This document shows, piece after piece, positions 1 through 7,544 of a stretch of DNA of 64,000 nt. Each line of letters opens with the position of its first letter. Within the stretch, counting starts at the first letter, position 1. The stretch spans positions 124,001 through 188,000 of the forward strand of contig NZ_MDKE01000033.1 of NCBI RefSeq assembly GCF_001870485.1, in the 5' to 3' direction. Made by a program: the position numbers and the translations under genes. This DNA comes from Oceanisphaera psychrotolerans (GTDB taxonomy: Bacteria; Pseudomonadota; Gammaproteobacteria; Enterobacterales; Aeromonadaceae). A model generated the notes under the pieces. The model was given only the letters and a program-made list of their open reading frames with translations, was not told the DNA's origin and made no database searches.

Positions 1-684
1 TGCGCAGCCGCATCAGGGTCAGGGCCCCCAGAAAGCAGCTGAAGGCCAGTATCATGATCAACAGCGGCCAGAGCATGTCGTTGGAAATAGACGGCCGGTC
101 GAATTTGGTAATGCTGGCCCCCTGATGCAGGGTGTTCCACCATTCCACCGAGTAGTGAATGATGGGCAGGTTGATCACCCCCACCAGCGCCAGAATACCG
201 GCGGCACGGCCGGCCAGCACCTTGTCGGAAATGGCGTTGTAGAGCGCGATGACGCCCAGATAGAGGAACAGCAGGATCAGCTCCGAGGTCAGGCGGGCAT
301 CCCACACCCACCAGGCCCCCCACATGGGTTTGCCCCAGGCGGCACCGGTAAAGAGCGCGATGGCGGTAAACACCGCGCCCACCGGGGCGATGGCCGCCAC
401 CGCCATGTCGGCGGTCTTGATCTGCCACACCAGCCGATAAAGGCGGCGATGGCCATCGAGGAATAGGCGCCCATGGAGAGAATGGCGGAGGGCACATGAA
501 TATAGATGATGCGAAAGGCGTCACCCTGCTGATAATCCGCCGGCGCGAAGGCCAGCCCCCAGGCCAGGCCGACGATAAAGGACACCATACTGAACACGGC
601 AAACCAGGGTAGCCACAGGCCGGCCAGCCGGTAGGCTTGCTCCGCCTTGGCGTAGGGATGTAACCATTTCCACATGTTGCTCAC
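1..684 (-). CDS. ccmC: CcmC heme exporter/transfer protein, 3' end cut by window, one frame break
   Basis: Inner-membrane protein of cytochrome c maturation that presents heme to the chaperone CcmE. The N-terminal part reads cleanly from the start at 684 (hydrophobic segments, then YIHVPSA and MAIAAFIG). At about 432/433 the frame breaks; adding one base gives IGLVWQIKTADMAVA and the rest follows, including the heme-binding tryptophan-rich stretch WGKPMWGAWWVWDARLTSE and the conserved IIHYSVEWWNTLHQG. The frame then runs off the left edge only a few codons before the usual end (about 245 residues). It lies downstream of ccmA and ccmB. The break looks like a one-base sequencing deletion, since both halves are fully conserved, but a true mutation is not excluded. 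Confidence 0.9.
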
Positions 685-778
685 AGACCTTTTTTTGTAT
701 TAAACGTTGTTTACATAAACTTGCTTAACAAGAGCTCAAGATATCCCAAATTCATCGTTCAAGACACCTTGACGTCCG

Positions 779-1447
779 TTAGTTGACACTCACTCTCAGC
801 GCCGATGCGATGGCAAAAGGCGCCAGGGTAATGCTGCCCACCAGCATGGCCGCCAGAATCGCCAGCTGACCGTCGTACGGCGCACCGAAGGCCGCCGCCT
901 CTATGGCCGAAGTGGCGAAGATCAGCACCGGGATATACAGCGGCAGCGTCAGCAGACTCAACAGCACGCCCCCCTTGCCAATGCCCACGGTCAGCGCCAC
1001 CCCGATGGCGCCGAGCAGGCTCAGGATCGGCGTGCCCAGCAACAGGGTCCAGAACACGGCCTGAAAACCCACCATGTCCAGGCTCAGCAGCACCGCCACC
1101 AGCGGCGACAGCAACAACAGCGGCAAACCGGTCAGCAGCCAGTGCGCCAGTACCTTGGCCAGCACCAGTACCCCCAAAGGACAGGGCATCAGCATTAATT
1201 GTTCCAGAGTACCGTCAATAAAATCGTCCCGGAACAATCGCTCCAGCGCCAGCAGCGACGACAACAACGCCGCCACCCAGACGATGCCGGGGGCGATACG
1301 GGCCAGCAGGGTCGGCTCGGGGCCGATACCCAGCGGAAACAGGGTGATGACGATAATGAAAAACCACAGGGGATTGAGAATGTCGGCTCGCCGCCTCAGG
1401 GCCGAGACCAGCTCGCGACGCAGTACGCCGGTAAACATGGATCTCAT
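779..1447 (-). CDS. ccmB: CcmB heme exporter membrane subunit
   Basis: Membrane subunit of the CcmABCD complex used in cytochrome c maturation (System I); it pairs with the ATPase CcmA in the inner membrane. The product has 222 residues, the normal family length (E. coli about 220), with about six hydrophobic segments starting with [17 protein letters not shown] and the family-typical [16 protein letters not shown] region near residue 70. Its start ATGA overlaps the end of ccmA by four bases, so translation is probably coupled. Start [13 protein letters not shown] is the usual CcmB N-terminus. A gap of about 94 bases separates it from ccmC. Confidence 0.95.
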   Translation of the reverse strand: MRSMFTGVLRRELVSALRRRADILNPLWFFIIVITLFPLGIGPEPTLLARIAPGIVWVAALLSSLLALERLFRDDFIDGTLEQLMLMPCPLGVLVLAKVLAHWLLTGLPLLLLSPLVAVLLSLDMVGFQAVFWTLLLGTPILSLLGAIGVALTVGIGKGGVLLSLLTLPLYIPVLIFATSAIEAAAFGAPYDGQLAILAAMLVGSITLAPFAIASALRVSVN

Positions 1448-2076
1448 GCCGGCTCCTCCTGATAAGGGGTCAACTGCAGGGTGCGCACCCGCCCGGCACA
1501 GAGGGACAGGTCCTGATGGGTGGTGATCAGCACCATGCCGCCGGCATCGGTATGTGCCAGCAACAGCTGCTCCAGCACCCGGACGCCGTGCTTGTCGATG
1601 GCGGTAAAGGGTTCATCCAGAATCCACAGCCGGGGACCGCCCAGCCACAATCGGGCCAGCGCCACCCGCCGCTTCTGGCCGGCAGAAAGCTGACCGGCAG
1701 GCTGATCTTCCAACCCGGCCAATCCCACTGTAGCCAGGATTTCCCACAGGTTGGCGGTGCTCCGGGCATGATGCATGCGGCGGAAAAAGGCCAGGTTCTC
1801 GAAGGCGGTCAGTTCGTGTTTGATGCCGGCCTGATGGCCGAGATAGAGCAGATCCTGGTGATAGTCGTCTCTCTGCTGCTCGATATTGTCGCCCTGCCAG
1901 CACACCTCGCCGCCATAGGGCCGGGACAGGCCGGCCAGCAGTCGCAGCAGGCTGGTTTTACCGACGCCGTTGGGCCCGGCCACCTGCACCAGCTCGCCGG
2001 GCGCCACCGTCAGTGACAAGTCACTGAACAAGGTACGCTCTTCACGAACACAGGTTAAGGATCTGGCTTCAAGCAT
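1444..2076 (-). CDS. ccmA: CcmA ABC transporter ATPase for cytochrome c maturation
   Basis: ATPase that powers release of holo-CcmE from the CcmC complex. Of 210 residues: Walker [10 protein letters not shown] at 34-42, ABC signature [11 protein letters not shown] at 130-140, Walker B LWILDEP at 150-156 and an H-loop TTHQ near 184. The compact size and the short LSAGQKRR signature are typical of CcmA rather than of other ABC ATPases. It is the first gene of the ccm operon here. Its start lies only about 20 bases from a hairpin terminator that closes the chemotaxis operon, so its own promoter must overlap or precede that hairpin. Confidence 0.96.
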   Translation of the reverse strand: MLEARSLTCVREERTLFSDLSLTVAPGELVQVAGPNGVGKTSLLRLLAGLSRPYGGEVCWQGDNIEQQRDDYHQDLLYLGHQAGIKHELTAFENLAFFRRMHHARSTANLWEILATVGLAGLEDQPAGQLSAGQKRRVALARLWLGGPRLWILDEPFTAIDKHGVRVLEQLLLAHTDAGGMVLITTHQDLSLCAGRVRTLQLTPYQEEPA

Positions 2077-2095
2077 AGTGGGGATTCAGACCATT

Positions 2096-2134
2096 AAAAA
2101 ATGGGCGCCAGTCTAGCACATGGCACCCATTTTT
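2096..2134 (-). terminator. Rho-independent terminator closing the che/par operon
   Basis: On the minus strand a 13-base-pair stem (arms 2097-2109 and 2122-2134, 12-base loop) is followed by a run of six T. One pair is G-U only in the minus-strand transcript (C-A on the plus strand), so the hairpin favours termination of the chemotaxis operon just before ccmA. Confidence 0.75.
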
Positions 2135-2195
2135 GCAGAAAGAAACATCGACCGGCATAAGGGGGTGATGAGTCAGATGTGAGAGGGAACCGAAC

Positions 2196-2213
2196 AAAAA
2201 AACCGACGTCGGT
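2196..2213 (-). terminator. Short palindrome plus T7, possible first terminator
   Basis: ACCGACGTCGGT (2202-2213) is a perfect 12-base palindrome followed on the minus strand by seven T, about 60 bases after the DUF2802 stop. The stem is short, so this would be a weak terminator in tandem with the one at 2096-2134. Confidence 0.4.
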
Positions 2214-2271
2214 ATCGGGGCTGCATTTACTTTTCCCCAGACGGCTCACGCCTGCCCGTTAACGAGACATC

Positions 2272-2673
2272 TTATTTCCGGTGCAGGGACAGCAGCAGTT
2301 CGGCCTCCGCCCTCGGCATTTCGCACTCGGCCATGATCTCGTCGATATCGGCGCCCAGCTGCACCATGCGGGTGGCCCGGCTATAGAGCTTGCCCTGAGG
2401 GTCTTTCAGCGCCAGTTCCTGCTGTTGCTCGCTGAGCTGCCCCAGCTGACGGTGCAACTCGCTCACCTTGTTGCCGAGGCCGATATTGACCGCCTGCAGC
2501 TCTTCTATCTGCTTGCGGTAGCTGTCCCTGGTACGCGTCAGCTCGCGCATCAGGCGGCTCATGGCTTCCAGCTTGCGCTGACTCTGGCGCCACATGGTCC
2601 AGGACACCAGCAAGGCGATCATGGCCAGCATCAGTGCCAGCAGCGCCAGTATAAACGCCGGCTGCAGCCACAT
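2272..2673 (-). CDS. DUF2802 membrane-anchored coiled-coil protein of the che operon
   Basis: A 133-residue protein of unknown role, belonging by context and sequence to the DUF2802 family that follows cheW in Pseudomonas, Vibrio and Shewanella polar-flagellar clusters. It has one N-terminal membrane segment (about residues 4-27, rich in A/L/M), then a charged coiled coil (about 30-90, with heptad-like leucines and many Q/E/R), then a conserved C-terminal helix region (ADIDEIMAECEMPRAEAELL). The start at 2673 was chosen because TAATG joins it to cheW with one base of overlap; an upstream in-frame start would extend it into cheW. The function is unknown; the anchored coiled-coil form suggests a scaffold or adaptor role at the membrane. 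Confidence 0.85.
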   Translation of the reverse strand: MWLQPAFILALLALMLAMIALLVSWTMWRQSQRKLEAMSRLMRELTRTRDSYRKQIEELQAVNIGLGNKVSELHRQLGQLSEQQQELALKDPQGKLYSRATRMVQLGADIDEIMAECEMPRAEAELLLSLHRK

Positions 2674-3161
2674 TACAACTGTCCCAACTCGTCCCATTCA
2701 TCGTCGGACAGCAGCTTGTCCAGATCCACCAGGATCAGCAACTCCTGCTCCCGGTTACAGACGCCCTGAATGAATTTGGCGCTTTCGCTGGTGCCCACAT
2801 GAGGGGCGTTTTCGATTTCTGACGACTTGAGATAAACCACCTCGGCCACGCTGTCGACCAGAATGCCGATCACCTGCTTTTCCGCCTCGATGATCACGAT
2901 GCGGGTATTGTCGGTCACCTCCGCCGGCTGCAGGCCGAAACGCAGGCGGGTATCGAGTACCGTCACCACGTTGCCACGCAGATTGACGATGCCCAGCACG
3001 TAATCCGGGGCGCCCGGCACCGGTGCGATGTCGCTGTAGCGCAGTACTTCCTGGACCTGCATGACATTGATACCGTAGGTTTCGTTATCCAGACGGAAAG
3101 TGACCCACTGCAGTACCTCGCCCTCGGCAAGATTCTCGGCTACATTGCGATGACTGTTCAT
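2673..3161 (-). CDS. cheW: CheW chemotaxis coupling protein
   Basis: Adaptor that joins chemoreceptors (MCPs) to the kinase CheA in the cytoplasmic signalling array. The 162-residue product is one CheW domain, with LQWVTFRLDNETYGINVMQV near the N-terminus, PDYVLGIVNLRGNVVTVLD in the middle and the C-terminal ILVDLDKLLSDDEWDEL. It lies between parP and the DUF2802 gene in the che operon. The length is normal and no key feature is missing. Start MNSHRNVAENLAEGEVLQW is usual for polar-flagellar CheW. Confidence 0.96.
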   Translation of the reverse strand: MNSHRNVAENLAEGEVLQWVTFRLDNETYGINVMQVQEVLRYSDIAPVPGAPDYVLGIVNLRGNVVTVLDTRLRFGLQPAEVTDNTRIVIIEAEKQVIGILVDSVAEVVYLKSSEIENAPHVGTSESAKFIQGVCNREQELLILVDLDKLLSDDEWDELGQL

Positions 3162-3181
3162 AGACTTACCCTTATGCCTGC

Positions 3182-3988
3182 TCAGACTTGTTGTCCGTCG
3201 ATATTCTTACCCTGCTCCAGCAGCCCGATCAAGGCATCCACATGCAGCAGAGCGCACATTTTCTCTTTTACCATGCCCGCCAGCCAGGGCCGTGAACCCG
3301 GGATAGCGCGCCATTTTACCTGATCCCGGCTCAGCAGGGCGGTGCCTTTGAGCTGATGACAACCCAGTCCCCAGTTACTTTCACCCAGGGTCACCAGGTA
3401 CTGATATTCTTCTTCGGCCAGATGCCCGGGCATGGCCCAGCGGGCGGTATCCACCACATAGAGCTGGCGCTGGCGTTCGGTCATCACACCGGCAAACCAG
3501 TCCGGTTTGCCGAACAGGCTGGTCAGTCTGGACACCTGATAGATGCCCCCCAGGTGGGTCAGCGGCACCGCGAACGTCATGCCCGCCACCTCGAAAAACA
3601 AGGCCTGAAAGCTGCTGCCGGTGTCCATGTTGCGCCAGGCGGCAGCCGCCTCCTCGGCAGCCACCGGCGGTGTGGGGGCCGCCGGGACCGGTTCGTCCAC
3701 GACCGGTGCCGCCATCGGCTCGGTCGGCACCGGCTCTGGCGGCATCACAGGCGCCGGCTCGGGTTCCGCCAGCAGCGGCGGCAGCGGTTCTTCTTCTTTG
3801 TCTTTCAGCTCGGCCACCCGGGCCAGCAGGGCTTCCAGCCCCTGACGCCGCGCTGCCTCCTCCGGTTCGGCAAAGACGGTTGTCGTGACCGGTTCAGCCA
3901 CTGCCGGTTGCGGCCGTGGCTGCGGACTCTCTTCTTCCAGCAGGGCGCCAAAATAATGGTCGAGTGCGTCAAATTGTCGTTGATTCAT
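3182..3988 (-). CDS. parP: ParP, polar array protein with CheW-like (AIF) domain
   Basis: ParP works with the ATPase ParC to keep chemotaxis arrays at the cell pole and stop them dissociating. The 268 residues show a short N-terminal peptide (MNQRQFDALDHYFGALLEEE), a long Pro/Glu/Ala linker (about 20-125) and a C-terminal CheW-like domain (about 130-260, starting FQALFFEVAGMTFAVPLTHLGG). In Vibrio this last domain is called AIF and contacts CheA and receptors. Its ATG overlaps the parC stop (ATGA), which fixes the start at 3988. The order cheB-motC-motD-parC-parP-cheW matches Pseudomonas; Vibrio lacks the mot pair at this place. Name given from domain layout and context. Confidence 0.9.
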   Translation of the reverse strand: MNQRQFDALDHYFGALLEEESPQPRPQPAVAEPVTTTVFAEPEEAARRQGLEALLARVAELKDKEEEPLPPLLAEPEPAPVMPPEPVPTEPMAAPVVDEPVPAAPTPPVAAEEAAAAWRNMDTGSSFQALFFEVAGMTFAVPLTHLGGIYQVSRLTSLFGKPDWFAGVMTERQRQLYVVDTARWAMPGHLAEEEYQYLVTLGESNWGLGCHQLKGTALLSRDQVKWRAIPGSRPWLAGMVKEKMCALLHVDALIGLLEQGKNIDGQQV

Positions 3989-4770
3989 AAGGCCTGTTCT
4001 ACGCCATCGAGCTGCCACAGGTAACGCAGCAGGGTCTGATAGGCGTAAACCCCCCGGCTGCCCTGGGCGAAATAGGAAGGAGGTTCATGGCGCAGGCTGG
4101 CATCGCGGAATTTGGTGTCCACTGGAATCACCGAAGGCCAGAGGCGTTCACCATACTGTTGTTGCAGGCTGTCCAGGCTTTGCACCGAGGCCCGGGTACG
4201 CTGATCGTACATGGTCGGTACCACCGTGTAGTTGAAGCCGTCTTTTCTGGCCTTGTGCATCAGTCCAAAGGTGCTGACCATGCGCTCCAGCCCCTTGAGA
4301 GCCAGAAACTCGGTCTGTACCGGCACCAGTATGCGATCACAGGCGGCCAGGGCATTGACCATCATCACTCCCAGCACCGGCGGGCAGTCGATGATGGCGA
4401 CATCGAAATCATCCTGCAGCTCGGCCAGCAAGCGTTTCAATACCAGCCCCATGCCTTCCCGGCTGCTGGAGGTACGCTCCAGCGTCGCCAGAGAAATGGA
4501 TGCCGGTAACAGCGTCAGTCCCTCGAAGCGGGTCTTGAGGGCCACCTGCTCGAACAAGGCCCGCGTGGGCCGTGGCGCCTGGAACAGGTCGAACAGGGTG
4601 TGCGACAACGCATCCGATTCATAATCGAGATAGGAGGTCAGGGAACCGTGCGGATCGGTGTCGATCAACAGTACCCGCTTGTGACGCTGCGCCAGCAAAC
4701 CGGCCAGCGCCACCACCGTCGTGGTCTTGCCAACGCCACCTTTCTGATTTGCTACTGTCCAAACAATCAC
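3985..4770 (-). CDS. parC: ParC, ParA-family ATPase for polar placement of chemotaxis arrays
   Basis: A MinD/ParA-family ATPase of 261 residues. It has the deviant Walker A KGGVGKTTT at residues 10-18 with the signature lysine, Walker A' DTDPHGSLTSYL, and Walker B AIIDCPPVLG. In Vibrio the homologue ParC recruits chemosensory arrays to the flagellated pole through ParP. No partner ParB gene is near, which fits this orphan ParA subfamily and argues against plasmid or chromosome partition. It overlaps parP by four bases and lies directly after motD. Confidence 0.92.
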   Translation of the reverse strand: MIVWTVANQKGGVGKTTTVVALAGLLAQRHKRVLLIDTDPHGSLTSYLDYESDALSHTLFDLFQAPRPTRALFEQVALKTRFEGLTLLPASISLATLERTSSSREGMGLVLKRLLAELQDDFDVAIIDCPPVLGVMMVNALAACDRILVPVQTEFLALKGLERMVSTFGLMHKARKDGFNYTVVPTMYDQRTRASVQSLDSLQQQYGERLWPSVIPVDTKFRDASLRHEPPSYFAQGSRGVYAYQTLLRYLWQLDGVEQAL

Positions 4771-4773
4771 TGA

Positions 4774-5616
4774 TTAGTCCTGTGTTGTACTGATGCGTAT
4801 CCCGCCGCCGGGCAGCTCGTAGCGGCGCAACGACAGACTCTCATCGGTCGTCAGCGGCCGGGACGGCAGGGCCGTTGGGGGCTGCCACTGCTGTGCCGAG
4901 ATGGCGATTTCGACCCGCCGGTTGCGCGCTCGCCCCCGCTCGCCCAGCTGCCGGTCCTTGGGGTGAAATTCGCCGAAGGCTTCCAGCGCCAGCCGCGGAG
5001 CGGCGATGCCCCGATTAAGCAACCATTCCAGCACCCCGCGCGCGCGCTCGGCAGACAACTGCCAGTTGGAGGCATAGAGTTCGTTGCTGACCGGCAGGTT
5101 GTCCGCATAACCGCGCACCCGGATAAAATGATTCACCGGTGCCAGCACCGGCATGATGCGGCTCAGTACCGGATCGGCGTTCGGCCCCAGCAAGGCGCTG
5201 CCGCTGGCAAACAGCAGCTTGCCGTCAAAGCTCAGGGTCAGCCAGTCGCCCTCGCGCTCCAGCTCCACCCGCTGTTGCTCGAGCAAGGGCGCCAGTGCCG
5301 AGGCCAGCTCGGCGTTCAGCCTGGCCAGGGCCGCCTCTTCGGGCGAGGTCGGCGGGTCGGTCACGATGGCGGCAGACGCGGCAGACACCGTCACCGCCGC
5401 CAGCACCGCCTGCTCGGGCAGCGCCTCACCACTCAGGCGCACCATCGCCTGCTGCATGCCGTCCATCAATGGCTGCTGAATCTCGGTTTTACTGGCATGA
5501 ATGGCATACAGCACCACAAACAGCGCAAACACCAGGGTCATGTAATCCGCATAAGACACCAGCCAGCGATCCAGACCGGCGCTGTACTGCCCCCGGGTCA
5601 GGGAGCGCCGCTTCAA
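4774..5616 (-). CDS. motD: MotD, MotB-like stator protein with OmpA domain
   Basis: Peptidoglycan-anchoring half of a flagellar stator. Of 280 residues: a cytoplasmic basic tail, one membrane helix with the proton-path aspartate in SYADYMTLVFALFVVLYAI (about residues 21-40), a periplasmic linker, and a C-terminal OmpA-like peptidoglycan-binding domain (about 125-240; IRVRGYADNLPVSN, LSAERARGVLEWL, RARNRRVEIAI). The gene pair sits between cheB and the parA-like gene as motC/motD do in Pseudomonas, where a second stator set exists elsewhere. Start overlaps the motC stop by four bases. The ion used cannot be decided from the sequence alone. Confidence 0.9.
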   Translation of the reverse strand: MKRRSLTRGQYSAGLDRWLVSYADYMTLVFALFVVLYAIHASKTEIQQPLMDGMQQAMVRLSGEALPEQAVLAAVTVSAASAAIVTDPPTSPEEAALARLNAELASALAPLLEQQRVELEREGDWLTLSFDGKLLFASGSALLGPNADPVLSRIMPVLAPVNHFIRVRGYADNLPVSNELYASNWQLSAERARGVLEWLLNRGIAAPRLALEAFGEFHPKDRQLGERGRARNRRVEIAISAQQWQPPTALPSRPLTTDESLSLRRYELPGGGIRISTTQD

Positions 5617-6356
5617 TGCCGCTGCCCCTGATACTGAGCCAGCTGGCGGCCGACCGCCAGGCTGCCGTCACCGCGGGCGATGGCCAGCAGGCCGATGGCG
5701 GTCAGCTCCCGGTAGCGCAACTCCAGCCGGTAGATGGCCCGCAACCGGTTGGCCAGCGGCAACAACAACAGGTTGGCCAGTCCCACCCCGTACAGGGTGG
5801 CGACGAAGGCCACCGCAATACCCGTGCCCAGCTGGCCCGGGTCCTCAAGGTTCGACATCGCCTGGATCAGCCCCAGCACCGCGCCGATGATGCCGATGGT
5901 CGGGCTGTAGCCGCCCATGGCCTCGAACACCCGGGCTTCCAGCTCTTTCTGTTCTTCGATACGGTCCAGCTCATTATCCAGCAGTTGTTCCAGAGCCGCA
6001 GGCTCGGTGCCGTCTACCAGCCACTGCAGTCCCTGGCGGGTAAAGTCGTCCAGCGCGTCATGCTCCAGCTGGGGCTCTAGGGCCAGAAAACCTCCCTTGC
6101 GGGCTTCGTTCGACCAGCGCAGCAACCGCGCTGCCTGCTCGTGAAACGGCCAGGCCGGTTGGCCAAACAGGGCCGTCAGTGCCTTGAGCGCACTCTTGCA
6201 CTGAGGCCAGGGGGTTTGCAGCAGCACCGCGCCCAGGGTCCCGCCGCAGACAATCAGCAAGGCAGGGCCGTCCAGCAACCCCCACAGGCTGCCACCGTGC
6301 CACCACTGGGCCAGGGTGATGCACACCAGAGCCAACAGCAACCCGGTCAGCGCCAT
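5613..6356 (-). CDS. motC: MotC, MotA-like stator channel protein
   Basis: Ion-channel half of the flagellar stator, partner of MotD. The 247 residues contain four hydrophobic segments, two near the N-terminus and two around 150-205, with the conserved proline of PTIGIIGAVLGLIQAM and the TLYGVGLANLLLLPLANRL helix. It lacks the longer cytoplasmic loop of E. coli MotA (about 295 residues) but matches the shorter MotC/PomA-type proteins. It begins immediately after cheB and overlaps motD, so the pair is made together with the chemotaxis proteins. Confidence 0.9.
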   Translation of the reverse strand: MALTGLLLALVCITLAQWWHGGSLWGLLDGPALLIVCGGTLGAVLLQTPWPQCKSALKALTALFGQPAWPFHEQAARLLRWSNEARKGGFLALEPQLEHDALDDFTRQGLQWLVDGTEPAALEQLLDNELDRIEEQKELEARVFEAMGGYSPTIGIIGAVLGLIQAMSNLEDPGQLGTGIAVAFVATLYGVGLANLLLLPLANRLRAIYRLELRYRELTAIGLLAIARGDGSLAVGRQLAQYQGQRH

Positions 6357-6357
6357 A

Positions 6358-7485
6358 TCAGTGGCCCATTTCGTTGATGATGGCCTCGCCGATAAGCGGC
6401 AACGGCAGCGATTCGGTGGCGATGCCGGCCTTGGCTACCGCCTGGGGCATGCCATAGACCACGCAGCTTTCTTCATCCTGGGCCCAGACGCTGGCGCCCT
6501 GATCTTTCAACAGCCTCGCCCCTTCGCGTCCGTCCGCGCCCATGCCGGTCAGCACCACCGCCAGCACCTTGCCACCGTAGGTCTTGGCAGCCGAGGCGAA
6601 GGTAATGTCGACACAGGGTTTGTAATTGACCTTGTCGTTGCCTTCGATAATGCGCAACCGGGCGGCACCGGGGCGACCTTCAAACATCATCTGCTTGCCG
6701 CCGGGCGCCAGATAGGCATGACCCGGGCGCAACTGATCCCCGTCTTGAGCTTCCTTGACCCGGATCTGGCACAGACCGTCGAGCCGGGCAGCAAAGGCGG
6801 TCGTGAAGGTACCGGGCATGTGCTGGATCAGCACGATGGGATGGGGAAAATTGGCCGGCAACAGGGTCAGCACCTTCTGCAGCGCCACCGGGCCACCGGT
6901 GGAGGTGCCGATGGCCAGCAGCTGATAACTCTTGCCACTGCGCCGGGGCAGACTGCGCCGCTCCAAACCGGGCACTGCCGGCGCCGGAGTGGTCGGCGCG
7001 GCAGTATGCAGAGGACGACTGCGCTCCCCCGCCAGCGCCGACAAGGGCCGACCAGGGCTTGCCGACACCCGGGGCGGCACCACGGCACGACGACGGGCAA
7101 TGGCCTTGACCCTTTGCTGCAACTGCAGAATGGCCTCTTCCTTGCTGCGGGCAATGTCCTCGAAACGCTTGGGGAGAAAGTCCATGGCGCCGGCATCCAG
7201 CGCATCCAGCGTGGCCTGGGCCCCCTCATGGGTCAGGGAAGAAAACATCAGCACCGGTGTCGGGGTCGCTTGCATGATGGCACGCACCGCGGCGATGCCG
7301 TTCATGACCGGCATTTCGATATCCATGGTGATCACGTCAGGACGAACCGAACGTGCTTTTTCCACCGCTTCCTGGCCGTTGGCGGCGGTATCCACCACGG
7401 TCAGCAGGGGATCCTGCTCCAGGATCTCGCTCACCCGGCGCCGAAAAAAGCTCGAATCATCAACCACTAACACTCTAATAGCCAT
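6358..7485 (-). CDS. cheB: CheB receptor methylesterase/deamidase
   Basis: Removes methyl groups from chemoreceptors during adaptation and is switched on by CheA phosphorylation. The 375 residues comprise an N-terminal receiver domain (1-120, phospho-acceptor Asp55 in [11 protein letters not shown]), a low-complexity linker (about 135-185) and a C-terminal esterase domain with its catalytic serine in [12 protein letters not shown], histidine in IQHMPGTFT and aspartate in [14 protein letters not shown]. It lies between cheA and motC. The start [17 protein letters not shown] is standard. Confidence 0.97.
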   Translation of the reverse strand: MAIRVLVVDDSSFFRRRVSEILEQDPLLTVVDTAANGQEAVEKARSVRPDVITMDIEMPVMNGIAAVRAIMQATPTPVLMFSSLTHEGAQATLDALDAGAMDFLPKRFEDIARSKEEAILQLQQRVKAIARRRAVVPPRVSASPGRPLSALAGERSRPLHTAAPTTPAPAVPGLERRSLPRRSGKSYQLLAIGTSTGGPVALQKVLTLLPANFPHPIVLIQHMPGTFTTAFAARLDGLCQIRVKEAQDGDQLRPGHAYLAPGGKQMMFEGRPGAARLRIIEGNDKVNYKPCVDITFASAAKTYGGKVLAVVLTGMGADGREGARLLKDQGASVWAQDEESCVVYGMPQAVAKAGIATESLPLPLIGEAIINEMGH

Positions 7486-7544
7486 TGTTATTCTCGTGCT
7501 CCCTTGTTGTTACCCGGCTTAATTGTTATCTGGCCCAGTGGTTA

